Shown here: in pieces, positions 9,546-18,266 of the stretch | How the letters are laid out: the number at the start of each line of letters is the position of its first letter | How positions within the stretch are numbered: position 1 is the stretch's first letter | Assembly (NCBI GenBank): GCA_964404215.1 | Contig: CAYOJF010000001.1 | Location: 1 to 64,000 of the forward strand | Length of the DNA stretch: 64,000 nt | Direction of reading: 5' to 3' | From: Aureispira sp964404215 | GTDB lineage: Bacteria; Bacteroidota; Bacteroidia; Chitinophagales; Saprospiraceae | Made by a program: the position numbers and the translations under genes | Notes under the pieces: generated by a model | Seen by the model: the letters and a program-made list of their open reading frames with translations, nothing else | What the model was told of the DNA's origin: nothing | Databases searched by the model: none

Positions 9546-11525
9546 ATGATTACTTATCAGAAAAAGAGATTAAGCAAAAAGAAATTATTAGGACTACACA
9601 AAGCATTACTTCGTCCTCGTATGATTGAAGAAAAAATGCTTGTGTTGCTACGTCAAGGAAGAATCAGCAAGTGGTTTGCTGGGATAGGGCAAGAAGCTAT
9701 TGCTGTTGGGATTACTTCTGTTTTAGAGCCAGATGAACATGTATTTACTATGCACAGAAATCTAGGGGTCTTCACGACTAGAGAGGTTCCTTTAGAACGT
9801 CTGTTTTGTCAGTGGCAGGGGAAGTTACCAGGGTTTACAAAAGGGAGAGATCGCTCTTTTCATTTTGGTGCCCCCGATTATAATATTGTAGGGATGATTT
9901 CGCACTTAGGACCTCAGTTATCGTTTGCTGGAGGGGTAGGACTCGCTAGCAATTTGGGCGAAGAAGGTAAAATTGCCGTCGCTTTTACAGGAGAAGGGGG
10001 AACAAGTGAAGGTGATTTTCATGAGGCACTTAATGTAGCAGCAGTATGGAATTTACCAGTATTGTTTGTCATTGAAAATAATGGTTACGGACTTTCGACC
10101 CCTACTAGTGAGCAATATGCTTGCAAAGATTTGGTAGACCGAGCAGCTGGTTATGGAATGGAAGGGCATATTCTGGATGGAAATAACATCTTAGAAATGT
10201 ATCAAGAGGTCGACAAGATTGCTAAATCTATGCGTAAAAATCCTCGACCTGTCTTGATTGAGTGCAAAACATTTCGGATGAGAGGACATGAGGAGGCTTC
10301 AGGAACGAAATATGTACCCAAAGAACTGATGGAGTATTGGGCTAAGAAAGACCCTGTGGAGAACTATGAAAATTTCTTGATAAAAGAAGGAATGCTTTCA
10401 GAGGGGGATATTCAAGACTTACGAAAATCAATCAAAAAAGAAATTGAAGATGGATTGGCAATAGCTTATGCTACTCCTGATGTGGAAGCTGATTTGGCAA
10501 CAGAAATGATAGATGTATATGCACCGCATACCTCTGCGGTTACTTTGCCTGCGACCGAGACTAGAGTAGAACGTCGGTTTGTAGACGCTATTTCAGATGG
10601 TTTACGTCAAGCTATGGAAAAGCATGACAACCTGGTACTGATGGGGCAAGATATAGCCGATTATGGTGGTGTTTTCAAAATTACAGATGGTTTTGTAGAC
10701 TCTTTCGGGAAAGATAGAGTAAGAAATACCCCTTTGTGCGAAAGTGCTATTGTTGGAATTGGGTTAGGATTAAGTCTCAAAGGGTATAAAGCAATGATGG
10801 AAATGCAGTTTGCGGATTTTGCTACCTGTGGATTTAATCAGATTGTCAATAATGCCGCTAAATTGCACTACCGTTGGGGCCAAAATGTAGATATGGTCAT
10901 TCGAATGCCAACTGGAGGAGGAGTGGGGGCCGGGCCTTTTCACTCACAAAGTAATGAAGCTTGGTTTTTTCATGTTCCTGGTCTTAAGATTGTATATCCT
11001 TCTAATCCAGAAGATGCAAAGGGACTTTTATTAGCTGCCTTTGAGGATCCGAACCCAGTACTTTTCTTCGAACACAAAGCCTTGTATCGTTCTATGTCTG
11101 CTGAGATTCCAGCAGATTATTATACTACTGAAATAGGAAAGGCAGCTATTGCTAGAACAGGTAGTCAAGCGACTATTATTACTTATGGTAATGCGGTGCA
11201 TTGGGCAAATGCAGCGGTAGAAACACTAGGCGTAGATGTTGAGGTATTGGATTTGAGAACATTATTGCCATTGGATTATGATACCATAGCTGCTTCTGTG
11301 CAGAAGACAAATAGGGTACTATTGCTACACGAAGATACAATGGTAGGTGGTATAGGTGGAGAATTATCTGCCTATATTGCAGAGCATCTATTTGAGCACT
11401 TGGACGCTCCGATCAAGCGAGTGGCAAGCTTAGATACTCCCTTTCCTTTTGCTAAGGATTTGGAACGTCAGTTTCTGCCACAAGAACGTCTAGTAGTTGC
11501 CCTAGAGGAATTGTTAGCTTATTAA
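9546..11525 (+). CDS. Fused alpha-keto acid dehydrogenase E1 (alpha+beta)
   Basis: A 659-residue thiamine-diphosphate enzyme in which the E1 alpha half (about 1-330) and the E1 beta half (about 340-659) are joined in one chain. It decarboxylates an alpha-keto acid and passes the acyl group to the lipoyl arm of E2. The ThDP/Mg motif runs from GEGGTSEG (about 149-156) to the NN pair near 178. The beta half carries MGQDIADYGGVF and a transketolase-type C-terminal domain. Similar fused proteins in Bacteroidota are annotated as branched-chain (2-oxoisovalerate) dehydrogenase E1; pyruvate remains possible. E2 and E3 are not in this window. It forms a single-gene unit with its own terminator. Confidence 0.93.
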   Translation: MITYQKKRLSKKKLLGLHKALLRPRMIEEKMLVLLRQGRISKWFAGIGQEAIAVGITSVLEPDEHVFTMHRNLGVFTTREVPLERLFCQWQGKLPGFTKGRDRSFHFGAPDYNIVGMISHLGPQLSFAGGVGLASNLGEEGKIAVAFTGEGGTSEGDFHEALNVAAVWNLPVLFVIENNGYGLSTPTSEQYACKDLVDRAAGYGMEGHILDGNNILEMYQEVDKIAKSMRKNPRPVLIECKTFRMRGHEEASGTKYVPKELMEYWAKKDPVENYENFLIKEGMLSEGDIQDLRKSIKKEIEDGLAIAYATPDVEADLATEMIDVYAPHTSAVTLPATETRVERRFVDAISDGLRQAMEKHDNLVLMGQDIADYGGVFKITDGFVDSFGKDRVRNTPLCESAIVGIGLGLSLKGYKAMMEMQFADFATCGFNQIVNNAAKLHYRWGQNVDMVIRMPTGGGVGAGPFHSQSNEAWFFHVPGLKIVYPSNPEDAKGLLLAAFEDPNPVLFFEHKALYRSMSAEIPADYYTTEIGKAAIARTGSQATIITYGNAVHWANAAVETLGVDVEVLDLRTLLPLDYDTIAASVQKTNRVLLLHEDTMVGGIGGELSAYIAEHLFEHLDAPIKRVASLDTPFPFAKDLERQFLPQERLVVALEELLAY

Positions 11526-11546
11526 TATTACTTAAAATATAAAGCC

Positions 11547-11582
11547 AAACGCCTATTACATAATGAAATGTAATAGGCGTTT
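11547..11582 (+). terminator. Intrinsic terminator of the E1 gene
   Basis: A perfect 15-bp stem (11547-11561 with 11568-11582), a 6-base loop, then T-rich GTATTTTATT. It lies 22 bases after the E1 stop and also faces the convergent sigma-factor gene. Confidence 0.85.
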
Positions 11583-11611
11583 GTATTTTATTGTGAGAAA
11601 AGAAAATAGTA

Positions 11612-12136
11612 TTATCCTCTATGAATTACTCCACTATAGTTTTTATTAATATTCTTTTTCAATTCTTTGCGTGCAAAGAAGATTCTACTTTTGACTGTAC
11701 CTAAAGGAAGGTCTAGTTGATCTGCAATTTCTTGGTATTTATAACCATAGTAGTACATCATGAATGGTGTCTTGATGTTCTCTGCGAGACTATTTATCAT
11801 TGCTTTTAGTTCACCCATCAAAATGTTAGAATTTGCATCATTGAGTACAGCAGTACTACCTGAATTGATATAAAAATCATTATCAGTAGAATCTAGAATA
11901 GTGTTTCTTTTAACTTTTTTTCTGTAGTTATTAATAAAAATATTGCGCATAATTGTAAAAAGCCACGCTTTTAGATTAGTACCTGCTCTGAATTTGTCTT
12001 TGTTTCTTAGAGCTCGGTAAGCTGTTTCTTGATACAAGTCTTTGGAGTCATTTTGATTTCTAGTCAGTTTGTAGGCAAAGCCATGTAAAACATTTTTTAA
12101 TTCATACAATTCTGATTGGAAATTGACAGCTGCCAT
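11612..12136 (-). CDS. ECF-type RNA polymerase sigma factor
   Basis: A 174-residue sigma-70 family regulator of the extracytoplasmic-function type. Region 2 is at about 15-85 (DLYQETAYRALRN and a following TMRNIFINNYR block). Region 4 is near 120-165, with the helix-turn-helix YQEIADQLDLPLGTVKSRIF. It would direct RNA polymerase to a dedicated promoter set. No anti-sigma factor gene adjoins it on either side, so the controlling signal is not visible. A good promoter (12206-12236, minus) leaves a leader of about 60 bases. Confidence 0.93.
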   Translation of the reverse strand: MAAVNFQSELYELKNVLHGFAYKLTRNQNDSKDLYQETAYRALRNKDKFRAGTNLKAWLFTIMRNIFINNYRKKVKRNTILDSTDNDFYINSGSTAVLNDANSNILMGELKAMINSLAENIKTPFMMYYYGYKYQEIADQLDLPLGTVKSRIFFARKELKKNINKNYSGVIHRG

Positions 12137-12205
12137 ATATTTTTAAAGTTTTAAAGTTAAGTTGAAAGAATATCCTTTCGAGTTCTATAATTTTATTTGT
12201 TGAAA

Positions 12206-12236
12206 CAAAGATACGAAAAAGATAAACAAAAAGCAA
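12206..12236 (-). promoter_or_regulatory. Promoter of the ECF sigma-factor gene
   Basis: On the minus strand TTG, exactly 20 bases, then TATCTTTG. This fits the Bacteroidota primary-sigma pattern TTG-N19-21-TAnnTTTG. It lies about 70 bases upstream of the start codon. Confidence 0.6.
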
Positions 12237-12399
12237 CTGTATAGAATTTTTCACCACTTAGAGTCAAATGTTAAAAAATGTTTTATTGGGTTTAATTTAT
12301 TGATTATTAGACTCTTGTAGAGCAAGTGGGGGGCTTGAAATGAATTTAAACTTTAACAAAAAATTAAGGCTTGAAAATGAATTTTTTTGAGAAAAAATA

Positions 12400-12738
12400 T
12401 TATCGCAATTTGGGGTTGTTTATATGACGATCTTTGTCTCTAATTGCTCTTTTATCCATAATATTGGATAAAGCTTGACCTATATCGACACCTGTTTGAT
12501 TGGCTAAACATAACAATACAAATAAGACATCACCTAATTCTGCTGCTAGGTCTTCTTTGGCAGAAGCTTCTTTTTCGGGAGATTTAAAAGATTGCTCACC
12601 ATATATACGAGCCATTAATCTTGCCACTTCACCAACCTCTTCCATTAGTATAGCAGTATTGGTTAGTTCACCATAGTATTTTACACCAATTGTTTTTATC
12701 CAGATATCTACTTGTTGTTGAGCTTCCTGTAATGTCAT
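12400..12738 (-). CDS. MazG-like nucleotide pyrophosphohydrolase
   Basis: A 112-residue all-alpha NTP pyrophosphatase of the MazG/dUTPase-like superfamily. These enzymes hydrolyse NTPs or modified nucleotides to NMP and pyrophosphate. The metal-binding motif MEEVGEVARL (about residues 32-41) and a second acidic motif AAELGDVLFVLL (about 65-76) are both present, giving the EExxE...ExxD pattern. The length fits a single-domain member. It lies 45 bases after the start of the membrane-protein gene upstream on the same strand. Confidence 0.88.
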   Translation of the reverse strand: MTLQEAQQQVDIWIKTIGVKYYGELTNTAILMEEVGEVARLMARIYGEQSFKSPEKEASAKEDLAAELGDVLFVLLCLANQTGVDIGQALSNIMDKRAIRDKDRHINNPKLR

Positions 12739-12783
12739 TTTGATAAGCGTGTTTTGATTAAGAATGAAGTATACACAAGAGTA

Positions 12784-14103
12784 TTATACATACTCTGAGT
12801 ATTTAGACGCTTTGTGAACGTCCATTGTTTTGGAATTGTTCACGCTATTTTTTTTCTTTTGATTGCTTTTGTAAAAATCAAACAATTGGAAGAGGATGAT
12901 AGATAATAGACCTAATCCAATGGAACGATATCGAGCAATAGTCCCCACATTAATTACCAGTATTCCAATCAGAAGTAGATTAGATATGACATATACGATT
13001 ATAAAGTTGATAAGAGGATCAGGTCGATAAGGAGCTGCTTTTCTAAATAGAGGAACAAGAATGACTAGCCCAGAAAAGAAAAGTATTTCTATAGCAGCAA
13101 AGACTTGCAAGAAGTCTTTACATTCCCACAGAAATGGCCTACCAAGCACATTGATAATAGCAGTAGGTATCATGCTAATTAGACTCCAGATACTAGAGGT
13201 GATCGGTTCGATACCCATAATAGTAGAACCACCCTTTTCTTGAAAAAATAAAGCCTGTTGGTCGCTTAGAACTTTAAGTGGATTGATACCTAGGGTGTGG
13301 AGGAACCCAAAACTAATGATACCAAGTGTTGTGTAAGTCAGGATGTAAATTAGCCAAGTACGACGAGTGCTGTATAGAGAAATACCATAACTAAGCATGG
13401 CAGGGAATAGCAATACAATTAAGTAATGTCTTATGATTCCAATCAAGAATACCCCTCCTATTATTTTTAGTACATTGCGACTAGACCAGCCATCTGTTTG
13501 GACAGTATGCAAGCCACTAATAATAAAGCTAAGCCCTAAGTAGATGTAAGCTTCTTTGTGCAATCCTGATGTCCAGAAGGCTAGTGAGGGTAGAAAAAAA
13601 CAAGCAATAAGAAGAATAAAAGGAGGCAGGTTTAGGCACTTTTTAAAGACTTTGTAGAAATTGACACTGGCATACATCCCAATCATTGCGATAAACAGAA
13701 TGTGAATTTCATAATAACCAAAGGCGAAAAAATTTAATAGACCATGTATGTGAACAACAGAATAAGTTCCTAGGTCTTTCCAGAATAAATACCGGTCTGG
13801 GTAGGTGAATACATCAACATCTAATGGGATTCCTGGTGAGTATCCTAATAAAGATTTTAGATAATAACCAGGGTGGCTCCATAGTGTATTTGATATTTGT
13901 TTGGCACCTTCCAAATAAATGAAAGTATCTTTTCCATCAAAGTAAGTATGGTGTATGAAAGCATAGAGAAGACCAAATCCAATTTTGCTAGCAAAAATAA
14001 AATGAAGCCATGAGATAGACAGCCCTGATGTCTTAAAGAAAGAGGAGTGTTTAATCCATTGCAGGAAAAATATAGTATATAGAAGGGCTAGTAGGAATAT
14101 CAT
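12784..14103 (-). CDS. Polytopic membrane protein, possible glycan polymerase or glycosyltransferase-like
   Basis: A 439-residue protein with about ten hydrophobic segments covering almost the whole chain and a charged cytoplasmic C-terminal tail rich in K, N and S. A periplasmic-type loop near residues 50-100 holds FDGKDTFIYLEGA. A conserved-looking ARYRSIG sits before the last TM. The layout recalls EpsG/Wzy-type or GT-C-like envelope enzymes, but I cannot point to a decisive motif. It is followed on the same strand by the MazG-like gene. The function should be treated as unknown. Confidence 0.75.
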   Translation of the reverse strand: MIFLLALLYTIFFLQWIKHSSFFKTSGLSISWLHFIFASKIGFGLLYAFIHHTYFDGKDTFIYLEGAKQISNTLWSHPGYYLKSLLGYSPGIPLDVDVFTYPDRYLFWKDLGTYSVVHIHGLLNFFAFGYYEIHILFIAMIGMYASVNFYKVFKKCLNLPPFILLIACFFLPSLAFWTSGLHKEAYIYLGLSFIISGLHTVQTDGWSSRNVLKIIGGVFLIGIIRHYLIVLLFPAMLSYGISLYSTRRTWLIYILTYTTLGIISFGFLHTLGINPLKVLSDQQALFFQEKGGSTIMGIEPITSSIWSLISMIPTAIINVLGRPFLWECKDFLQVFAAIEILFFSGLVILVPLFRKAAPYRPDPLINFIIVYVISNLLLIGILVINVGTIARYRSIGLGLLSIILFQLFDFYKSNQKKKNSVNNSKTMDVHKASKYSEYV

Positions 14104-14339
14104 GCACGCTAAGACTACAGAGACGAATATTAAGTTTTATTGGCACCAATTAGAAATGGCTGAGTGATAGAATAAAAGCGATTTCGTCCAAGGAATTATT
14201 TAAATAGATGTAGTGTAGTAGCTCTTACAAATCTAAACAACTTCATATTATAAACAAAATAATTAGTTGCTATAATGGGATGCTTACCCTATTATTTTAC
14301 ATTGTTGCGGCAATTAATCCTTGTTTTAGTTGCTAAACA

Positions 14340-14540
14340 CTAATAGTTATTGAAGTTGTTTAAAAAATCCATTTGAGATGAAATGAGTTCCGCAGTTTCA
14401 TGCGGAATCTGTGATAAGGTTTTTTTGTTAATTGAGGCATGAGCGAGTAAATCTGAAAGATGAACGAATGTACCTAATAGGTAGAGGTCTAGCAGACCTC
14501 TAATGGATTGAACAGCAAGGGTGTAATATCTATTCAACAA
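14340..14540 (-). CDS. Possible small protein of 66 residues
   Basis: A short open frame in an otherwise empty interval between two minus-strand genes. The predicted peptide is partly amphipathic and resembles no family I know. The same DNA holds two compact hairpins (14388-14407 and 14482-14502), so the region may act as RNA or be a remnant instead. It is listed because it is the only frame in the interval; real coding status is doubtful. Confidence 0.25.
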   Translation of the reverse strand: MLNRYYTLAVQSIRGLLDLYLLGTFVHLSDLLAHASINKKTLSQIPHETAELISSQMDFLNNFNNY

Positions 14541-14697
14541 AGCGAATTATTAGAAGGTGTTTTACTCGTTTATTAGCTAATTTTTAATGATATGTAACAG
14601 AAAAAGGTATTTCATTTAGACCAGGAAGAGCTTTTTTAACAACTTTATTATTATAAGATCTACTGTAATAACGCAGATAAAATCAAATATGATATTT

Positions 14698-15348
14698 TTA
14701 GGGGTGATTTTTCTTCCCTTTCAAGAGAGGAACAAACTGAAATTGACCATATGTTTCTTGATGGAGTGTTCCATCTTCTAGTTTTGTCAAACGAAACATC
14801 GTCTGTGTTGGCGTGCCTTGAGGAATGACAAGATGTCCCCCTATCTTGAGTTGCTGCGTCAATGCCTCAGGAATTTGTTTGGCACCAGCAGTTACTATTA
14901 TTTTGTCAAAAGGAGCAAACTCACCTAACCCTTTCATCCCATCTCTAAAGTAACTTCGGATTCCTAAGAAACCAAGCCTTTCAAACATTTTTTTTGCTTG
15001 TAAATGTAGTGTTTCTTGTCTTTCCACAGTATAAACACGTGCTCCTAAAGCGGCTAATATGCAGCTTTGGTAACCAGATCCAGTACCTATTTCTAGGATT
15101 TTTTCTCGTTTTTTAGGAGAGAGTAGTTGTGTTTGAAAGGCAACTGTAAAGGGCTGTGAAATAGTTTGGTGAGCATCTATCGGAAATGCTTTATCATCAT
15201 AGGCATGTTCTTCAAATGCTTTATCTAGAAAGAAATGTCGAGGAATAGTACTGATAGCATTCAATACATTTTCGTCTTGAATACCTTTCTCTTTTAGACG
15301 CTCTACGAGTCTCTTTCTTAATCCTTTATGTCTTAGTGTGTCTTCCAT
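14698..15348 (-). CDS. pcm: Protein-L-isoaspartate O-methyltransferase
   Basis: A 216-residue SAM-dependent methyltransferase that repairs damaged proteins by methylating L-isoaspartyl residues. The family block TISQPFTVAFQTQLL (about 61-75) precedes the SAM-binding motif EIGTGSGYQSCILAALGA (about 86-103). The post-motifs YTVERQ, FDKIIVTAGA and GGHLVIPQG follow in the expected order. The length is typical. It is divergent from the phosphohexomutase gene and has no close partner gene on its own strand. Confidence 0.93.
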   Translation of the reverse strand: MEDTLRHKGLRKRLVERLKEKGIQDENVLNAISTIPRHFFLDKAFEEHAYDDKAFPIDAHQTISQPFTVAFQTQLLSPKKREKILEIGTGSGYQSCILAALGARVYTVERQETLHLQAKKMFERLGFLGIRSYFRDGMKGLGEFAPFDKIIVTAGAKQIPEALTQQLKIGGHLVIPQGTPTQTMFRLTKLEDGTLHQETYGQFQFVPLLKGKKNHP

Positions 15349-15540
15349 TGTGCCACAAAGTACAAAACTACTGGATAAGTTAGGTAACAGAAAGGCTTGC
15401 TTTATTGCTAAAAAGAGTAACTAAAGACCTTGTTTGTTAAGATAGATTGGATAGAAGGGAATATTTTAAGCCTTTCGGTCAATGATTTTGAGTAGCTTGT
15501 TTCTGATGCTTCTATTTTTTTTTTAATTTCGGCATTAGAG

Positions 15541-15548
15541 TAGATTTG
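15541..15548 (+). promoter_or_regulatory. Candidate -7 promoter box (TAGATTTG)
   Basis: An exact TAnnTTTG match about 70 bases upstream of the phosphohexomutase ATG at 15619. A clear TTG at -33 is missing, so it is tentative. Confidence 0.35.
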
Positions 15549-15618
15549 AATCTTCTTATTATGTCTGATTGGTACGATCAGGTTGTACTCAGACCATATT
15601 TTATTAAAAACAAACAAG

Positions 15619-17016
15619 ATGACAGAAATTAAATTCGGAACGGATGGATGGCGTGCTATTATTGCACAGGAATATACAGTAGATAATATCAAAAGGATAG
15701 CAACAGCTACTGCATTATGGGTCAAACAGAACCAAGGAGAGAGTATTGTATTGGGGTACGATTGTCGATTTGGTGGATTGATGTTTGCTCAGGCTACAGC
15801 ACAGGTAATGGGACAGCACGGAATCAAAGTATTTTTTGATAAGAACTTTGCTACGACACCAATGGTATCATTGGGGGTAGTGAAACATAAGGCCTATTTA
15901 GGTGTGGTAGTTACGGCTAGTCATAATCCTCCTTCTTACAACGGATTTAAATTGAAATCTAGTTATGGTGGACCAACTATCCCTAGAGATATTGCGGCAG
16001 TAGAGGCATTGATTCCTGCACATAATATTACCGATACATTACCTACTATCGCAGAGATGGAAGCAAACGGGTTGATAGAGTACACTGATTTGGAGCAAAT
16101 GTATTTGGATGAAGTAGAACGTAAATTTGATTTGGATGCTATTCGAAATTCAGATATTGTTTGTGCTTACGACGCGATGTATGGAGCTGGGCAGAAAGTA
16201 TTTCGTAGAATTTTACCAGATGCAGTAACATTACATTGCGACTATAACCCTAGTTTTATGGGGCAGGCTCCAGAGCCAATTCACAGAAATTTATTAGAGT
16301 TATCTGAGTTAATTGCTAGTCGTTCAGACATTACTTGTGGACTTGCCAATGATGGCGATGCGGATAGAATTGGGATGTATGACGAAGATGGTGTCTTTGT
16401 AGATTCGCACAAAATCCTATTGCTATTAATCCATTATCTGTACAAATATCAAAAACAAACAGGAAAGGTGATTGTAACTTTCTCTGTGACAGATAAGGTC
16501 AAAAAACTCTGTGAATTGTACGGGCTAGAATACCAAGTCACTAAGATTGGATTCAAGTATATTGCAGAAATTATGACTACAGAGCCTGTATTAGTTGGAG
16601 GAGAAGAGTCAGGAGGAATTGCTGCTGCAGGACATATTCCAGAACGTGATGGAATTTGGATGGGACTTTTGTTGCTTGAATTTATGGCAAAAACAGGCAA
16701 AACACTCAAGGGACTTATCCAAGAGGTATATGATTTAGTGGGCGAATTTGCTTTTGATAGAGATGATTTGCATATTGCCAATGATAAAAAGTGGGCGATT
16801 ATTGATAATTGCAAAGCAGGGAATTATAGTACATTTGGGGACTACACGGTTCAGCGAGTAGAGGACATTGATGGTTATAAGTTCTATTTGGCAGAAGACA
16901 AATGGGTGATGATTCGTCCATCAGGAACAGAACCTGTACTCAGAGTATATGCACAAGCACCAGACTTGGCAGAGGTACGTCGCATATTAGAAGCGACTCA
17001 TGCTACCTTGGGCTAG
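15619..17016 (+). CDS. Phosphoglucomutase/phosphomannomutase family protein
   Basis: A 465-residue alpha-D-phosphohexomutase, which interconverts hexose 1- and 6-phosphates for cell-wall and glycan precursors. The phosphoserine loop TASHNPP puts the catalytic serine at about S101. The metal loop NDGDADR is at about 244-250. The sugar-binding VGGEESGG and the phosphate-binding RPSGTEPVLRVY near the C-terminus are all present. The ATG at 15619 is chosen because the homologous sequence (TEIKFGTDGWRA) begins right after it; an in-frame ATG at 15583 would add 12 unrelated residues. Which sugar is used (glucose, mannose or glucosamine) is not determined. Confidence 0.93.
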   Translation: MTEIKFGTDGWRAIIAQEYTVDNIKRIATATALWVKQNQGESIVLGYDCRFGGLMFAQATAQVMGQHGIKVFFDKNFATTPMVSLGVVKHKAYLGVVVTASHNPPSYNGFKLKSSYGGPTIPRDIAAVEALIPAHNITDTLPTIAEMEANGLIEYTDLEQMYLDEVERKFDLDAIRNSDIVCAYDAMYGAGQKVFRRILPDAVTLHCDYNPSFMGQAPEPIHRNLLELSELIASRSDITCGLANDGDADRIGMYDEDGVFVDSHKILLLLIHYLYKYQKQTGKVIVTFSVTDKVKKLCELYGLEYQVTKIGFKYIAEIMTTEPVLVGGEESGGIAAAGHIPERDGIWMGLLLLEFMAKTGKTLKGLIQEVYDLVGEFAFDRDDLHIANDKKWAIIDNCKAGNYSTFGDYTVQRVEDIDGYKFYLAEDKWVMIRPSGTEPVLRVYAQAPDLAEVRRILEATHATLG

Positions 17017-17041
17017 AGTATTATTTTATACAGATAAAAAG

Positions 17042-17072
17042 AAAGAGCTGCTTCCTAATGAAGCAGCTCTTT
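17042..17072. terminator. Bidirectional terminator
   Basis: A perfect 13-bp stem (17042-17054 with 17060-17072) and a 5-base loop sit between the convergent phosphohexomutase and TonB-like genes. An A-rich left arm and T-rich right arm allow use on both strands. Confidence 0.8.
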
Positions 17073-17096
17073 TCGTATATAGCTATGATGGTATTT

Positions 17097-17912
17097 TTAT
17101 TTTAGATCAAAAATGAAAGTTAATTTTCCCCATTGCTTTTTAGGAGAAGTATAGTCTACATCAAATCCATATCTCCTAGCTGCTCTTACGGCATTGGCTA
17201 CTTGTTTAGGGTCGGTGATAGTAGATAATTTTTGTACATATTTCGTCGCGATGACTGTTCCTTCTTGACTAACACATACTTTGATGACAATCTTACCTTT
17301 TTGTTTAGTCAGCCCTTTGATATTAGGTCTGTAAGTAACTTTCCTCCCAAATACTCCTTCTGACATATCTTCTGCATCGCCACCATCACCACTATCATGT
17401 GTATCAGTAGTGGCATTACCACCAGTCTTAGTTGTACTGCCTTTTACAGTAGAGTTGGTCGTTTTTGTAGTTGGTTGTGTTTCTACTTTTGTAGGCGTAT
17501 GAGTTACTGGAGTTGATTTTACCACAGGTGATGGAGTGACTACAGGGGCAGTAACATCTTCTACTACTTCTGTTGGGAGTGTTTCTTCTACTACCTCTTG
17601 TGGAGTAGGTTCTGGTTCTGGAGTTACCTTACTAGGTACAGGAGTTACTTCAGGAGAACTTTCTTGTTTAGTAGAGGAGTTTTTCCGTGTTTTGGTTTCT
17701 GCATTGGCAACAAATTCTACTGGAGGTGTCTGTTTGAGATCCTCTGCAGATACCAATTCAATAAAAGTTTCCTCTTTTTGCATTTCTTCAATAGCATTCA
17801 TGATTGGAGAGAATGCTAGAGCAATTAGTATGACGTGAAAGAAGAAAGTAATGATCAATCCTTTCTTTTTGTCCTTTTCTTCCTTCTCTTGTATTATCTG
17901 TTGCGTAGTCAT
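17097..17912 (-). CDS. TonB-family energy transducer-like protein
   Basis: A 271-residue envelope protein with a short charged cytoplasmic N-terminus and one membrane anchor (about 18-38). A long periplasmic linker rich in P, T, V and E (about 60-180) is followed by a C-terminal domain (about 195-271) with the TonB-like pattern GKIVIKVCVSQEGTV...VANAVRAARRY. TonB proteins pass ion-gradient energy from ExbB/ExbD to outer-membrane receptors. No exbB or exbD is nearby, so an orphan transducer, or the related adventurous-gliding/AgmX type, is equally possible. The gene faces a bidirectional terminator at its 3' end. Confidence 0.85.
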   Translation of the reverse strand: MTTQQIIQEKEEKDKKKGLIITFFFHVILIALAFSPIMNAIEEMQKEETFIELVSAEDLKQTPPVEFVANAETKTRKNSSTKQESSPEVTPVPSKVTPEPEPTPQEVVEETLPTEVVEDVTAPVVTPSPVVKSTPVTHTPTKVETQPTTKTTNSTVKGSTTKTGGNATTDTHDSGDGGDAEDMSEGVFGRKVTYRPNIKGLTKQKGKIVIKVCVSQEGTVIATKYVQKLSTITDPKQVANAVRAARRYGFDVDYTSPKKQWGKLTFIFDLK

Positions 17913-18156
17913 AGTTTTTTATTTTTGTGTGCAACACTGTCTATTTTTATATTATACAATAATGACAGGTGGTGAGTCGCTGGTTTTACAAAAACGATTG
18001 CTGTTATGACTACTTATAATTCCAAAGGCGTGCCAACTTTGAATATTAGAGATGATGTAAGGCGTAATGATAGATATAAATGGACTTATTTTTGGTTTTA
18101 TCTTTTGAATGAATGGGTCGTTGCCATTTTTTATTTTGAAATTAGGTTTTTATTTA

Positions 18157-18199
18157 AAATAAAAAAGCTTCCTTGTCTATGCTTTAGAGACAAGGAAGC
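18157..18199 (-). terminator. Intrinsic terminator of the SIMPL-domain gene
   Basis: A perfect 12-bp stem (18167-18178 with 18188-18199) and a 9-base loop. Reading the minus strand, the stem is followed directly by a T6 run and further T-rich sequence. Confidence 0.8.
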
Positions 18200-18224
18200 C
18201 ATCTTGAAGAACAGAGGTTATTAA

Positions 18225-18249
18225 GAAACTATTCGTAATAATGTCTAAT
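18225..18249 (+). repeat. 25-base solo copy of an inverted-repeat element end
   Basis: Identical over 25 bases to the reverse complement of 42259-42283, the left end of the inverted-repeat element at 42261-42426. It lies between the SIMPL gene stop (18267) and its terminator. No partner end was found within a few hundred bases. Confidence 0.6.
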
Positions 18250-18266
18250 AATCGCCAATAGGAAAT

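Noticed and set aside
15408..15725. 105-codon minus-strand frame between pcm and the phosphohexomutase gene
   Set aside because: It starts antisense inside the conserved N-terminus of the phosphohexomutase and covers the region needed for both divergent promoters.
18006..18224. 72-codon plus-strand frame after the TonB-like gene
   Set aside because: It runs through the minus-strand terminator hairpin at 18157-18199, has no recognisable protein features, and has low-complexity F/Y/K composition.
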